From contig CAJTFN010000004.1 of assembly GCA_910575815.1 (NCBI GenBank), forward strand, positions 1 through 64,000: a stretch of DNA of 64,000 nucleotides, given 5' to 3'. Both the position numbers and the translations under genes were made by a program. Within the stretch, counting starts at the first letter, position 1. Each line of letters begins with the position of its first letter. Below the pieces are notes generated by a model. It was given only the letters and a program-made list of their open reading frames with translations. It had not been told where the DNA came from and did not search any database. Positions 46,132 through 53,939 of the stretch are shown here, piece by piece. The DNA comes from Oscillospiraceae bacterium. GTDB lineage: Bacteria; Bacillota; Clostridia; Oscillospirales; Oscillospiraceae.

Positions 46132-46356
46132 TCATTTCTTGGGAGGAATGAACTCTAATAGTTCTCCGATCTCACATTCAAGCACGGTGCATAGGCGAGA
46201 TAAGACATCGACATCTAATCTGGATATCGTGTTGTTGCAATAATGATTGATTTGCGTCCTCTGCATTTCCGCTCGATGGCTAAGTTTGTTTTTGCTTATA
46301 CCACGATCTTCAATCAGCTTTGCCAAATTTATTTTTATTGTTCCGTAGTTATCCAT
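46132..46356 (-). CDS. Small XRE regulator
   Basis: 74 residues from the ATG at 46356 (GGAGG 6 nt upstream; an upstream in-frame start is less well placed). Sequence IKINLAKLIEDRGISKNKLSHRAEMQRTQINHYCNNTISRLDVDVLSRLCTVLECEIGELLEF is a Cro/C1 HTH of the YozG type. Target unknown; second regulator of the array. Confidence 0.8.
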   Translation of the reverse strand: MDNYGTIKINLAKLIEDRGISKNKLSHRAEMQRTQINHYCNNTISRLDVDVLSRLCTVLECEIGELLEFIPPKK

Positions 46357-46477
46357 GACTAGCCTCCACAAGCAACGGTATTGACAAGGCTAGTTTATAT
46401 TTGTTAGAATATATTTGAAAGTTCTAAGAAATCATGTCTAATTAGTTGCACATATGGTCGAATGTAAAGACGCATGG

Positions 46478-46512
46478 AAAACCTCCCGTGCCGTCTTGGC
46501 ACGGGAGGTTTT
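46478..46512. terminator. CCTCCC-type hairpin terminator, copy in XRE array
   Basis: AAAACCTCCCGTGCC (46478-46492) pairs perfectly with GGCACGGGAGGTTTT (46498-46512) around GTCTT. AAGAC at 46467-46471 is complementary to that loop. Terminates in both directions. Confidence 0.85.
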
Positions 46513-46513
46513 G

Positions 46514-46777
46514 TTATTGCTCTATATAAAGGGTGCTTTCCTTATCACGCCGTTCAATTTCCGTTTCCATAAAACTAACTAATTCACTTGGCCGTAAATC
46601 CAAAGCCATAGCAATTTTCCAAATGGTTTCAAAGTTTGGTTGCTTAGAACCGTTCTCTATCATTGTTAAATGAGTACGTGCAATTCCAGCAAAACCACTA
46701 AGAACATCCTGCGAAATCTTTTTTTCTTTTCGTAGTTTACGAATAACTTGTCCTACTACATCCGAATCGAATTGCAC
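46514..46777 (-). CDS. XRE-family regulator
   Basis: 87 residues from the GTG at 46777, which follows GGGGAGGGG at good spacing (a TTG at 46795 is the alternative). Cro/C1 HTH: IRKLRKEKKISQDVLSGFAGIARTHLTMIENGSKQPNFETIWKIAMALDLRPSELVSFME. AT-rich like its neighbours. Third regulator of the array. Confidence 0.8.
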   Translation of the reverse strand: MQFDSDVVGQVIRKLRKEKKISQDVLSGFAGIARTHLTMIENGSKQPNFETIWKIAMALDLRPSELVSFMETEIERRDKESTLYIEQ

Positions 46778-46847
46778 AAAATCCCCTCCCCACAACTTTC
46801 TAAGTACAGATTGTAAAAGATATAGGAGAAAATGCAGTCTACGATAA

Positions 46848-46876
46848 TAGACAGACGGAATGTATTATGATATAAT
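46848..46876 (+). promoter_or_regulatory. Promoter divergent from the 46514 regulator
   Basis: TAGACA, 17 nt, TATAAT, followed by the palindrome GTTAG-tcg-CTAAC (46886-46898) near the expected transcription start. There is no + strand gene until 47365, so the transcript would start with the 46909 hairpin. Confidence 0.6.
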
Positions 46877-46908
46877 GATTTGAACGTTAGTCGCTAACAT
46901 AATAATGT

Positions 46909-46932
46909 CCTCCCATACCAAAGCATGGGAGG
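46909..46932. repeat. CCTCCCAT/ATGGGAGG hairpin
   Basis: Eight-bp perfect stem (46909-46916 with 46925-46932), same arms as the CCTCCC-type terminators but without a T tract. Confidence 0.6.
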
Positions 46933-46952
46933 ATGCCGCTATTTACCTTATA

Positions 46953-47210
46953 TTATTCCTCTAATTCATCATCTAACGAGAAGTTATTTAATTCTGGAAA
47001 ATCAAGAAATTCTGCTAATGTCATACTAAATGCAGTTGCAATTTTGTGCAACGTACCAATTTTAGGATTTTTAGATGCGCCACACACCAAGTTGTGGATA
47101 GTGGATTGTCTAACCCCACTCATTTCAGCAAGTTTATTGATTGTAATGCCCCGCTTATCACACAAAAAGAGTATTCTGGGCAAAATAATGTTTGAATAAT
47201 CAGCGTTCAT
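46953..47210 (-). CDS. XRE-family regulator
   Basis: 85 residues with Cro/C1 HTH (ILFLCDKRGITINKLAEMSGVRQSTIHNLVCGASKNPKIGTLHKIATAFSMTLAEFLDF) and acidic tail. Last of the regulator array; AGAAGGTTACT precedes the ATG. AT-rich. Target unknown. Confidence 0.8.
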   Translation of the reverse strand: MNADYSNIILPRILFLCDKRGITINKLAEMSGVRQSTIHNLVCGASKNPKIGTLHKIATAFSMTLAEFLDFPELNNFSLDDELEE

Positions 47211-47364
47211 AGTAACCTTCTGCTATTGTGAGACGATGAAATCCTTTTCTATTGTGCTCATGATAGCAGTAAAAATCCCCCTGCCTAACTATGCGTAGTT
47301 GGCCCGAATAAATTTCGGCACCTAAGGGGGATAGAGGTCTTTAAAAGGGAGTAGGGGGGACATA

Positions 47365-48011
47365 ATGGAAAACACTTTTTTGACACAGAAGGCAAACGGC
47401 GAAAAGATTCTAATTTCTGAACTTCTGGCGGCTCCACCCTCCGACGAGGTTTTGTCGGAACTTTTTCCCTACAGCAGGAACAGCAAGCCGCACATATCCC
47501 AGCTCGGCTTAAAGATTTTAAAGCTGCGCCTGGATGGGAAGGACAATGATGAAGCCGGAAAAGAACTGAATCTCACGCGAAATCAAGTGGAAGGCCGGTT
47601 CCAGAATATCAAAACCAAGTTTGAGCGGGGTCCCATCCCGGATTATATCGAGTTGGACCACCCGGCGCTGCGGCGCCTTCGCGGCCTGGAGGTAACGTTC
47701 ACGGACGGATATATGAAGTTGTCGGAGCTGCTGCGGGCTATGCCCTCCGATCAAGAACTAAGAGAGTTTGCCATCCTGCGCGGAAACGTCTCTGGTTTCG
47801 GAACCCAGCGAATGTTGAACCATGAGGACCTGATTTTGCTCCAGAAAAACAGGCGGGGATGCGGAACGCGGGTATTGCCAGGGAACTTGGCATCGGGGCG
47901 GCATCTGTTCGCGGTCGTTTAATGTGGATTCAAAATGTTCTGAAAAGGAAGCTGAACATTCAAATTGATCTGCCTGATCTGTTTCCCTTTGAGGCGGGCG
48001 AAATCGGGTAA
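47365..48011 (+). pseudogene. Double-HTH regulator with frameshift
   Basis: The first frame (ATG 47365, after AGGGAGTAGGGGGGA) stops at 47922 after 185 codons. At the GGGG run 47855-47858 the natural continuation moves to another frame: MRNAGIARELGIGAASVRGRLMWIQ… to a stop at 48011. One missing G explains it. The restored protein of about 214 residues has two similar units, each with an (I/L)SELL…PSD segment and an HTH (DEAGKELNLTRNQVEGRFQ and AGIARELGIGAASVRGRLM). Sequencing error, decay or programmed frameshifting are all possible. The gene precedes the GPR-like protease gene. Confidence 0.7.
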
Positions 48012-48066
48012 TCCTTATCAGAGTATGAATAATTTGTCTGCCCCAGCCAACAGAAGGAGAAGGAAT

Positions 48067-48903
48067 TTGACATATTTTCAAGGCATAGAGACGTCGGAGG
48101 AAGAACTGCACGGCTGCAATGTCACCACAGTCCATGTCCAATCAGAGGATGCCGCAAAAAAACTCCAGAAGCCCATTGGAAGCTATATCACGATTGCGAC
48201 AGGCACACCTCTAAGCAAACATGAGCATATCGAGCGTGTAGGCGAATGTCTAGCCCAAATACTGGCTCTGGTGCTGCGGCCTCATTATCATGGGAGGCTG
48301 TGCATCTGCGGAATTGGAAACCGGGATGTCCCCGCTGATTCCCTGGGGCCGGAGGTAACACGCAATCTGCCTTTAAATGTGCTTTCAGGACTCGGCCTGG
48401 AGGGGAATTTCTGTGAGGTTGTTTCCTTTGAACCGGGTACATTGGGAACCAATAACATAAACACCGAGGTGCTTGTCAATGGGGCCGCAAAAGCGATTGG
48501 GGCGGATTGCCTGCTGCTTGTAGATTCTTCAACCGATGAAGAACCGGCGCGGATGTTTCAGACAATACAGCTTTCAACCAGCGGGGGTGTCAGTCCTCTA
48601 CGATCTGGACGAAAAGCCGACTGGTCCGCTTTGGGGATTCCGGTGCTCTCTCTCGGTGTGCCTATGGCGATCCCCGCACCTATCCTTTTTCCAGATCAAG
48701 ATGTTAGCAGAAGTCTATTTACAAGTGTATTGGTCCAGTCCGAGATTGATGCCGCTGGACGAATGATCGCGTATGCGATTCTTCGAGTGTGCTTTCCCAC
48801 GCTGTCCAGTGCGGAGTGCTTTCTCCTTTCTGGGTTAAACCAGAGTCCCGTCCCATACAGCTTCCTGCCAGAGGCAGAGGATGAAAAAACGGGGTCCGCT
48901 TAG
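48067..48903 (+). CDS. Divergent GPR-type (spore) endopeptidase
   Basis: 278 residues from a TTG at 48067 that follows AGAAGGAGAAGG (an ATG at 48025 is the alternative, with poorer SD). Family marks: GKPVGSYITI-like KPIGSYITIATG, CGIGNRDVPADSLGPEVTRNL (the GN..VTPDALGP hallmark, with the conserved Asp), LLLVDSSTDEEPARMFQTIQLSTSGGVSPLRSGRK and LGIPVLSLGVPMAIPAPIL. GPR degrades small acid-soluble spore proteins at germination. This copy is divergent, has no spoIIP beside it and lies with unknown genes on a mobile element, so its substrate may be different. No GPR-type N-terminal propeptide (RTDLA.EAR) is seen. Confidence 0.8.
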   Translation: MTYFQGIETSEEELHGCNVTTVHVQSEDAAKKLQKPIGSYITIATGTPLSKHEHIERVGECLAQILALVLRPHYHGRLCICGIGNRDVPADSLGPEVTRNLPLNVLSGLGLEGNFCEVVSFEPGTLGTNNINTEVLVNGAAKAIGADCLLLVDSSTDEEPARMFQTIQLSTSGGVSPLRSGRKADWSALGIPVLSLGVPMAIPAPILFPDQDVSRSLFTSVLVQSEIDAAGRMIAYAILRVCFPTLSSAECFLLSGLNQSPVPYSFLPEAEDEKTGSA

Positions 48904-48938
48904 TTTGGAGCAGTCCCCGAAATACTGGAGGTAGCATT

Positions 48939-49961
48939 ATGGTCATAAGTAAACTGACAGGGAGAGGCTGTGCCTTGAGCATAGCGGGCTCGAAAGCAAT
49001 CACAGAGAAACTAATTGATGAGGGCATCGTAGGTAAAATAGTCTATGTAAAGCGCCGCAGAAATAGCAAAAACAGATGCGAACTGTTTCGGGTGGTCGAA
49101 TATAATCATGATAAAAGCATATATATACATTCCCAGAAAAGCGATAAGCCGCCGGAGGGGCCGCTATGGACTCCCTCTTTTATTGACGCGGACGTTTGGG
49201 AGCAAGCGGTTGGGAAATTTTTGAACCTTGAAGGATTAGACTATAATGTAGAAACGTTCCTGCTTCCAGAGATGGATGAATACCTGCAAGGTTTTTCTGA
49301 TGCAGAGTTAATTTCTATAACCAAGGATTTTCTGATAGAGGTTGGTGTACTCAATACCCCTATCAGCCAGCATGGTGGGAAAACATATTATTTCAACGAA
49401 GATGAAATTTACACTCTTGATGAAAATGCGGAGCGGTTTCCGTATGAGGGCCGAATTAAATTCAGTATTTTCAAGGCTGACCACGAATCCTGCTTCAATG
49501 TGAATGTTTGGCGGAAAGCCGTTTCTCAGTTCAAAGTTGGAGCAACCCTGGAAGAATGTGTTGAAATTTTTCTAAGAACAGAGATTCGGCGCAGCGTTTC
49601 GGACGAGCCATCTTCCATTGAACGGCTGATACAGCGCATACACCCACCCACATATGAGCGCACGCCAGAGAACCCAGATGAACGTACATTTGATTATATC
49701 CGTATAACTGTGGACCTCCACCGCTATCAGTTCAATTCACGGAAGGCCCTGCAAGATGAAGTAAAAAAGTATCAGAGCGAAATATATCAGCGTGTCGTCC
49801 AAAAAATAGAAGGTGATTATCACTTCAAAAAATATGAAGTCCCTATGGATTGCCTGAAACCATGTGTTGTCATACTGCGGCATGACTTTGCGATAGAGTA
49901 CATCTTTGACCGAAAAAGGCCGGAGGTTGAGCTGTTGCCGGACGTGGCCAAGAGCCTATGA
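48939..49961 (+). CDS. Unknown protein, tandem paralogue 1
   Basis: 340 residues; ATG after TGGAGG. I do not recognise the family. It aligns from end to end with the next gene: TGRGCA.SIA at the N-terminus, PLWTPSFIDA, LLPEM.EYLQ, PISQ.GGKTYYF, FPYEGR.KF, NVW.KAVSQFKVG.TL.EC, EPSSI.RL, NP/NQDERTFDYIR. No signal peptide or membrane helix. Probably a soluble two- or three-domain protein. It belongs to a run of + strand genes with the GPR-like protease. Confidence 0.6.
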   Translation: MVISKLTGRGCALSIAGSKAITEKLIDEGIVGKIVYVKRRRNSKNRCELFRVVEYNHDKSIYIHSQKSDKPPEGPLWTPSFIDADVWEQAVGKFLNLEGLDYNVETFLLPEMDEYLQGFSDAELISITKDFLIEVGVLNTPISQHGGKTYYFNEDEIYTLDENAERFPYEGRIKFSIFKADHESCFNVNVWRKAVSQFKVGATLEECVEIFLRTEIRRSVSDEPSSIERLIQRIHPPTYERTPENPDERTFDYIRITVDLHRYQFNSRKALQDEVKKYQSEIYQRVVQKIEGDYHFKKYEVPMDCLKPCVVILRHDFAIEYIFDRKRPEVELLPDVAKSL

Positions 49962-49988
49962 CAGTGAATCAAGTGCGGAGGCAGCGGT

Positions 49989-51002
49989 ATGGGCATAGAT
50001 AAAACGACAGGGAGAGGCTGTGCCTGGAGCATAGCGTCAAAAACAGTCACCAAGCAGTTGATCGCTGAAGGTATCGTGGGCAGAGCGATTTTTAAAAAGC
50101 CGAGCCAGAATAGATATAACCTCCTCTGCGTAGTTAAATACGGAGAAGTAGCGCGTGTAATGTTGCAGAGGGGCGATGAAATGGCGGAGGAACCGCTATG
50201 GACGCCGTCTTTTATTGATGCAGAAATATGGAAGCAAGCGGTCAGCAAATTCCATATCTATACAGAATTGGACAGGAATGTAGAGAAGCACTTGCTTCCA
50301 GAAATGGGTGAGTACCTGCAAAATATTCCTGACGCAGATCTGGTTTCTATGACCAGGGACTTCTTAATAAAGCGTGGCGTAATCAATAAGCCCATTTCTC
50401 AACGTGGAGGGAAAACCTACTATTTCAGCGAAAACGAAGTTTACTCTCTTGATAAGGAACCACGGCTTTTCCCGTATGAGGGGCGCACAAAGTTTGGCAG
50501 GTTTGAAGTTATGGGCGAAGCCTGCTTCAACATGAACGTTTGGCTCAAAGCTGTTTCTCAGTTCAAAGTCGGAACAACACTGACGGAGTGCATTAAAATT
50601 TTTCTAAAAACAGAGCTTGTGCGTAGAGTTCCGAAAGAACCATCTTCCATTAACCGATTAGTACAGCACATATCTCCACCTATATACGAGCGTGTTCCAG
50701 AGAACCAAGATGAACGTACATTTGATTATATCCGCATGACCGTGGGCCTCCCCCGCTATTGGTTTAATTCATGGGAGGCTCTGCGAGATGAAGTCAAAAA
50801 GAATCAGTCTGAAATATGTCAACGAGTCCTCCAAAGATTAGAAAGTGACCGTCAGTTTGAGAGGTATGGAGTGCCGATAAGCTTTCTCAAAACGAGTGAC
50901 ATCATCTTACGGCGTGACTATGCCATTGAATTTATTTTTGAACTAAAAAAGCATGAGGTCAACCAGCTTCCAGGTGTGGCGGGGAGCCAAGAGAGCCAAT
51001 GA
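49989..51002 (+). CDS. Unknown protein, tandem paralogue 2
   Basis: 337 residues, ATG after a GCGGAGGCAG stretch. A tandem paralogue of 48939-49961, collinear over its whole length and equally unrecognised. The intergenic and N-terminal DNA is also similar in the two (AAGTGCGGAGGCAG…ACAGGGAGAGGCTGTGCC), which marks a duplication of the whole gene including its ribosome-binding site. Divergence is greatest after the first 25 residues. Confidence 0.6.
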   Translation: MGIDKTTGRGCAWSIASKTVTKQLIAEGIVGRAIFKKPSQNRYNLLCVVKYGEVARVMLQRGDEMAEEPLWTPSFIDAEIWKQAVSKFHIYTELDRNVEKHLLPEMGEYLQNIPDADLVSMTRDFLIKRGVINKPISQRGGKTYYFSENEVYSLDKEPRLFPYEGRTKFGRFEVMGEACFNMNVWLKAVSQFKVGTTLTECIKIFLKTELVRRVPKEPSSINRLVQHISPPIYERVPENQDERTFDYIRMTVGLPRYWFNSWEALRDEVKKNQSEICQRVLQRLESDRQFERYGVPISFLKTSDIILRRDYAIEFIFELKKHEVNQLPGVAGSQESQ

Positions 51003-51145
51003 CTATGAATTAAAACTCCTGTGCTTTTATCGGATACCGTTCCAAAAGTTTCCCATGGAAATACAACGAGGATAACTACGACCGTGTAAGCAGACGCACG
51101 TTAAGCCGTCTGCAAATCTTAATTATATGAAGTGAGGAAAACCAA

Positions 51146-52033
51146 ATGACAGAAAATTTGCTGAGGAGAAGGGACCCAAGCGACGAAGTGGTGTCCGAGT
51201 TAAAGGTGGCACAAAAATACTCCCTGAAAAACATATCATCAGACGCTCTGCCATTCAATCTCACAGCGGAGCTTGGAGCGGTCCAGCACGTGGAAATTAT
51301 AAGCCCCGGCGTCTATTTTCTAATCGCCGGGGACAATCTGGAGCATACGGAGGTATATGTGGTAATGGAAGATGCTCCGGCCATTTCCAAAGAGGCCCGG
51401 AGTTACGGGGAGGAGTTCTCCGACAATCCTGGCCTACGGGTTTACCCACTCCACCAGAAGGGCAGCGGAAAACATATCATAGATTTTGAGGTGCGCCGAT
51501 ATCAGATGAAGTGCCATCTGCCTGTAGATGAGAGTGAGGATACCTTGCTTTCTCTCGCTCTCCACGGCATGGAAGAATACCCGGATTACTTTGGAGCCTT
51601 CCCGGTTCCCTTTCATACGCCAAGAGGCTGCACAGTCCGTCATAAGGCGCTGTTGAACGGTGTGTTCTGGTTGGAAACAGACCGCTGTGAGGAGATGCTG
51701 GCGGTTTGTTTCCCGATCTGGGAGGGGGACATCACAATTCCCGAACAGAATTTAGCGGAGCGGTTAGCTTATGACTGGTTGCAGGGTATCGACAATACCC
51801 TTGGATATCTTTTCTTTCCAAAGCATAGCAGCTGTATCCCCCTGTACGAGCTTTGCAAGCTACATCCGCAGATAGAGAAAAGCGGAGCGGTTGATATGGC
51901 GGCGCTCATGAACGCAATCCTACGGTCTTACCCCGAATACGCCGCCGCCCATAATGAGGAAGAGGCAATATATGAGCGTGGCCGTCTCATACGGGAGACG
52001 CCGGATGCTGGTACAGAGTTTTTTGCGTTCTGA
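51146..52033 (+). CDS. Unknown 295-residue protein
   Basis: Start at ATG 51146 after AGTGAGGAAA. No signal peptide or membrane segment. Sequence features are a beta-rich centre (GVYFLIAGDNLEHTEVYVVMEDAP; GVFWLETDRCEEMLAVCFPIWEGDI) and a helical C-terminus (AERLAYDWLQGIDNTLGYLFF). I do not recognise a family; the layout is that of cytosolic proteins of unknown function frequent in clostridial genomes. It ends the run of unknown genes and is preceded by a GCAGACG/CGTCTGC hairpin (about 51090-51113). Confidence 0.55.
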   Translation: MTENLLRRRDPSDEVVSELKVAQKYSLKNISSDALPFNLTAELGAVQHVEIISPGVYFLIAGDNLEHTEVYVVMEDAPAISKEARSYGEEFSDNPGLRVYPLHQKGSGKHIIDFEVRRYQMKCHLPVDESEDTLLSLALHGMEEYPDYFGAFPVPFHTPRGCTVRHKALLNGVFWLETDRCEEMLAVCFPIWEGDITIPEQNLAERLAYDWLQGIDNTLGYLFFPKHSSCIPLYELCKLHPQIEKSGAVDMAALMNAILRSYPEYAAAHNEEEAIYERGRLIRETPDAGTEFFAF

Positions 52034-52838
52034 TGGGTCCTGCAATAGACATCCATCATTGGAGGATTGACTCTGCGTATAACCTTTGTAAGATGTTTTC
52101 CCGATAATCATATCAGTTATCTTCCCAGGGTGGCCTCGTTTTCCCGTCTGCTCCACAGGCAGCAGTTGGAGCCTTTTTGACCGCTTATCCTGATAACATC
52201 TTCCCATAGTCGAGTATGTCGTTTAGACAAATAATGTGGTGTACTTAATTTATGCAGCCGCATGGTTTAACGGCCCACCCAAGCAGCGGATTGTTTGGGT
52301 GGGCTACCTGCTTTATCAGAAGATTTGCATAGGAGAGATTAGGTTGGCCTGAGAGAAAATCATTTATCGCAAATGACTTATATAATGTGCGCGGAGCGCA
52401 TACTTCCTGCGCATATGTGCAGGAATGAGCAACCGAAGGGAGCGAGAGAGCCACGCCGTCAGGCGTGTTCGACTGGACGCGGAGCGTCCGGTCCGGGGCT
52501 TGGGGGGGGGGACCCCAACGAGCGTATTGGAAAATCCGAAAAGGATATTCCAATACATTGCTCGCCTACGTTATCGGAAATTTCCGATAAACGTGGTTAT
52601 CAGAAATTTATTTTTATCAGAAACAGAACCCGGAAAGCATTGAAATCGCAAGGAAAAGCATAGAATAATTTCCGATAAAAAGTGGACATGGGCAACGGCT
52701 TGCCCATGTCCACATAGCCTTGAAGGAAGAAAATTTCTGATAAAAATAATCTTTTTATAAACGATAGCTTTAAAAGTTATCAAGGAGATTCAATGCTTAT
52801 GGATAAATATGGTGTGAATGGCAATCGGACTGGGGTAG
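52034..52838. other. Gene-free 800 bp with a hairpin cluster, candidate oriT
   Basis: No supportable gene. It holds a GCCCACCCAA/TTGGGTGGGC stem (52273-52304) and then five inverted repeats in 152 bp: TTCCTGC/GCAGGAA (52404-52425), CACGCC/GGCGTG (52452-52467), GGACGC/GCGTCC (52475-52489), TTGGGG/CCCCAA (52500-52518) and TATTGGAA-A-ATCC with its complement (52525-52555). Dense inverted repeats next to a G-tract are typical of transfer origins. It is far from the relaxase at 37644, so it may belong to another element. Confidence 0.5.
52682..52713. repeat. Perfect 14-bp hairpin
   Basis: GTGGACATGGGCAA pairs with TTGCCCATGTCCAC around CGGC. No T tract follows on the + strand, so it may be a structural site rather than a terminator. 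Confidence 0.7.
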
Positions 52839-53720
52839 TTAATCTGTGAAATTGTTATTGCAATCTATCACAACCACATAAATGGTTTTTGTTCCGCGAT
52901 TTGTAAAATCCACAGTAATTCTCGTTATACCATGTGCTGAATCAGAAACAGAAATAAGACCTGTGTTATTAACGGAAACCCCTTCCGCTTTGGGGCCTCC
53001 TTCAGTAGATAGTGCAATAGCATCATAGGCGCAAGTAACACTATCATCATCGGGTACTTTGGTAATAATTTGATATGTACTACCTTGGTAAAGCTGGAAT
53101 TCATACGTGTCATGATCGCCCCCCGCCATATGTCGTTCGCGAATATATTGGTTTTCGTTCAAAATATCCCAATCAGGTATTTCTGGATCTACCGGATCAG
53201 AAAAGACTTGCTTTTCAGTATAATAATTGAAACCATCAATTGTTACATATCCATAGACAGTCCATGTTTTTCCATATAAATCAAATGCGTTTTGTCTGTT
53301 TACCGCGCACTGACCAACAAATTCTTCGTAATCAAAAGTATTTGTGAATGGCTCATTTTCTTCATCCTCATAAACAAAAGAGTAACTTGTCATGGTATGC
53401 CCGTTCGGAACAACACAATCAATTTCAAAACTTGTAACAAATCCGTAACTATCACGAATCGCTGTGAGATGAGGAGTAACTTTCAATGTAGTTCTGTTAA
53501 ATATAAAAAACTGCACTGACAGGTATGCGGCAACAACCACTAAAACAAGCATGGTCACTAAAAGTAAAAATTTAATCAGCTTTATAATGCCTTGAGGACC
53601 ATATTTCTGTATATAGTCTACAACTGCCACGGCCCCTGCCAAGACAGTAACTATCATTACAATTGATGATACTATTGTTGCTCCAATATTCTGTAAAATG
53701 AATTCAATAAATTTGTCCAC
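52839..53720 (-). CDS. AT-rich membrane protein of unknown function
   Basis: 293 residues. Two N-terminal transmembrane helices (ATIVSSIVMIVTVLAGAVAVVDYI and LIKFLLLVTMLVLVVVAAYLSVQFF, about 12-80) are followed by an extracellular or cytoplasmic beta-rich region (about 85-293), which may be two Ig-like domains. Very AT-rich compared with the backbone. It reads against the preceding gene block, toward the candidate oriT. I do not recognise a family. Confidence 0.65.
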   Translation of the reverse strand: MDKFIEFILQNIGATIVSSIVMIVTVLAGAVAVVDYIQKYGPQGIIKLIKFLLLVTMLVLVVVAAYLSVQFFIFNRTTLKVTPHLTAIRDSYGFVTSFEIDCVVPNGHTMTSYSFVYEDEENEPFTNTFDYEEFVGQCAVNRQNAFDLYGKTWTVYGYVTIDGFNYYTEKQVFSDPVDPEIPDWDILNENQYIRERHMAGGDHDTYEFQLYQGSTYQIITKVPDDDSVTCAYDAIALSTEGGPKAEGVSVNNTGLISVSDSAHGITRITVDFTNRGTKTIYVVVIDCNNNFTD

Positions 53721-53939
53721 TGCCCTTGGCCCCTATATTTCAAGTTACTTTGTTTATTGTTAGGCGCAATGCTAAATCCCAAATTTTTATTTCTCAAAAT
53801 CTTTATGTATTATATCGACATTTTTTTGAGTAAATTAAGCACACTAACAAGAATATAGTGCTAACTTGCAATCCATCAATGATAGCAACGCTTAACAAGG
53901 ACACACAGGCCATAGTATAAAACGCAGAGAGAAAGATTT

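Noticed and set aside
52373-52663. 96-codon and 72-codon + strand frames over the hairpin cluster
   Set aside because: No SD, arginine-rich low-complexity translation, and the DNA is made of inverted repeats.
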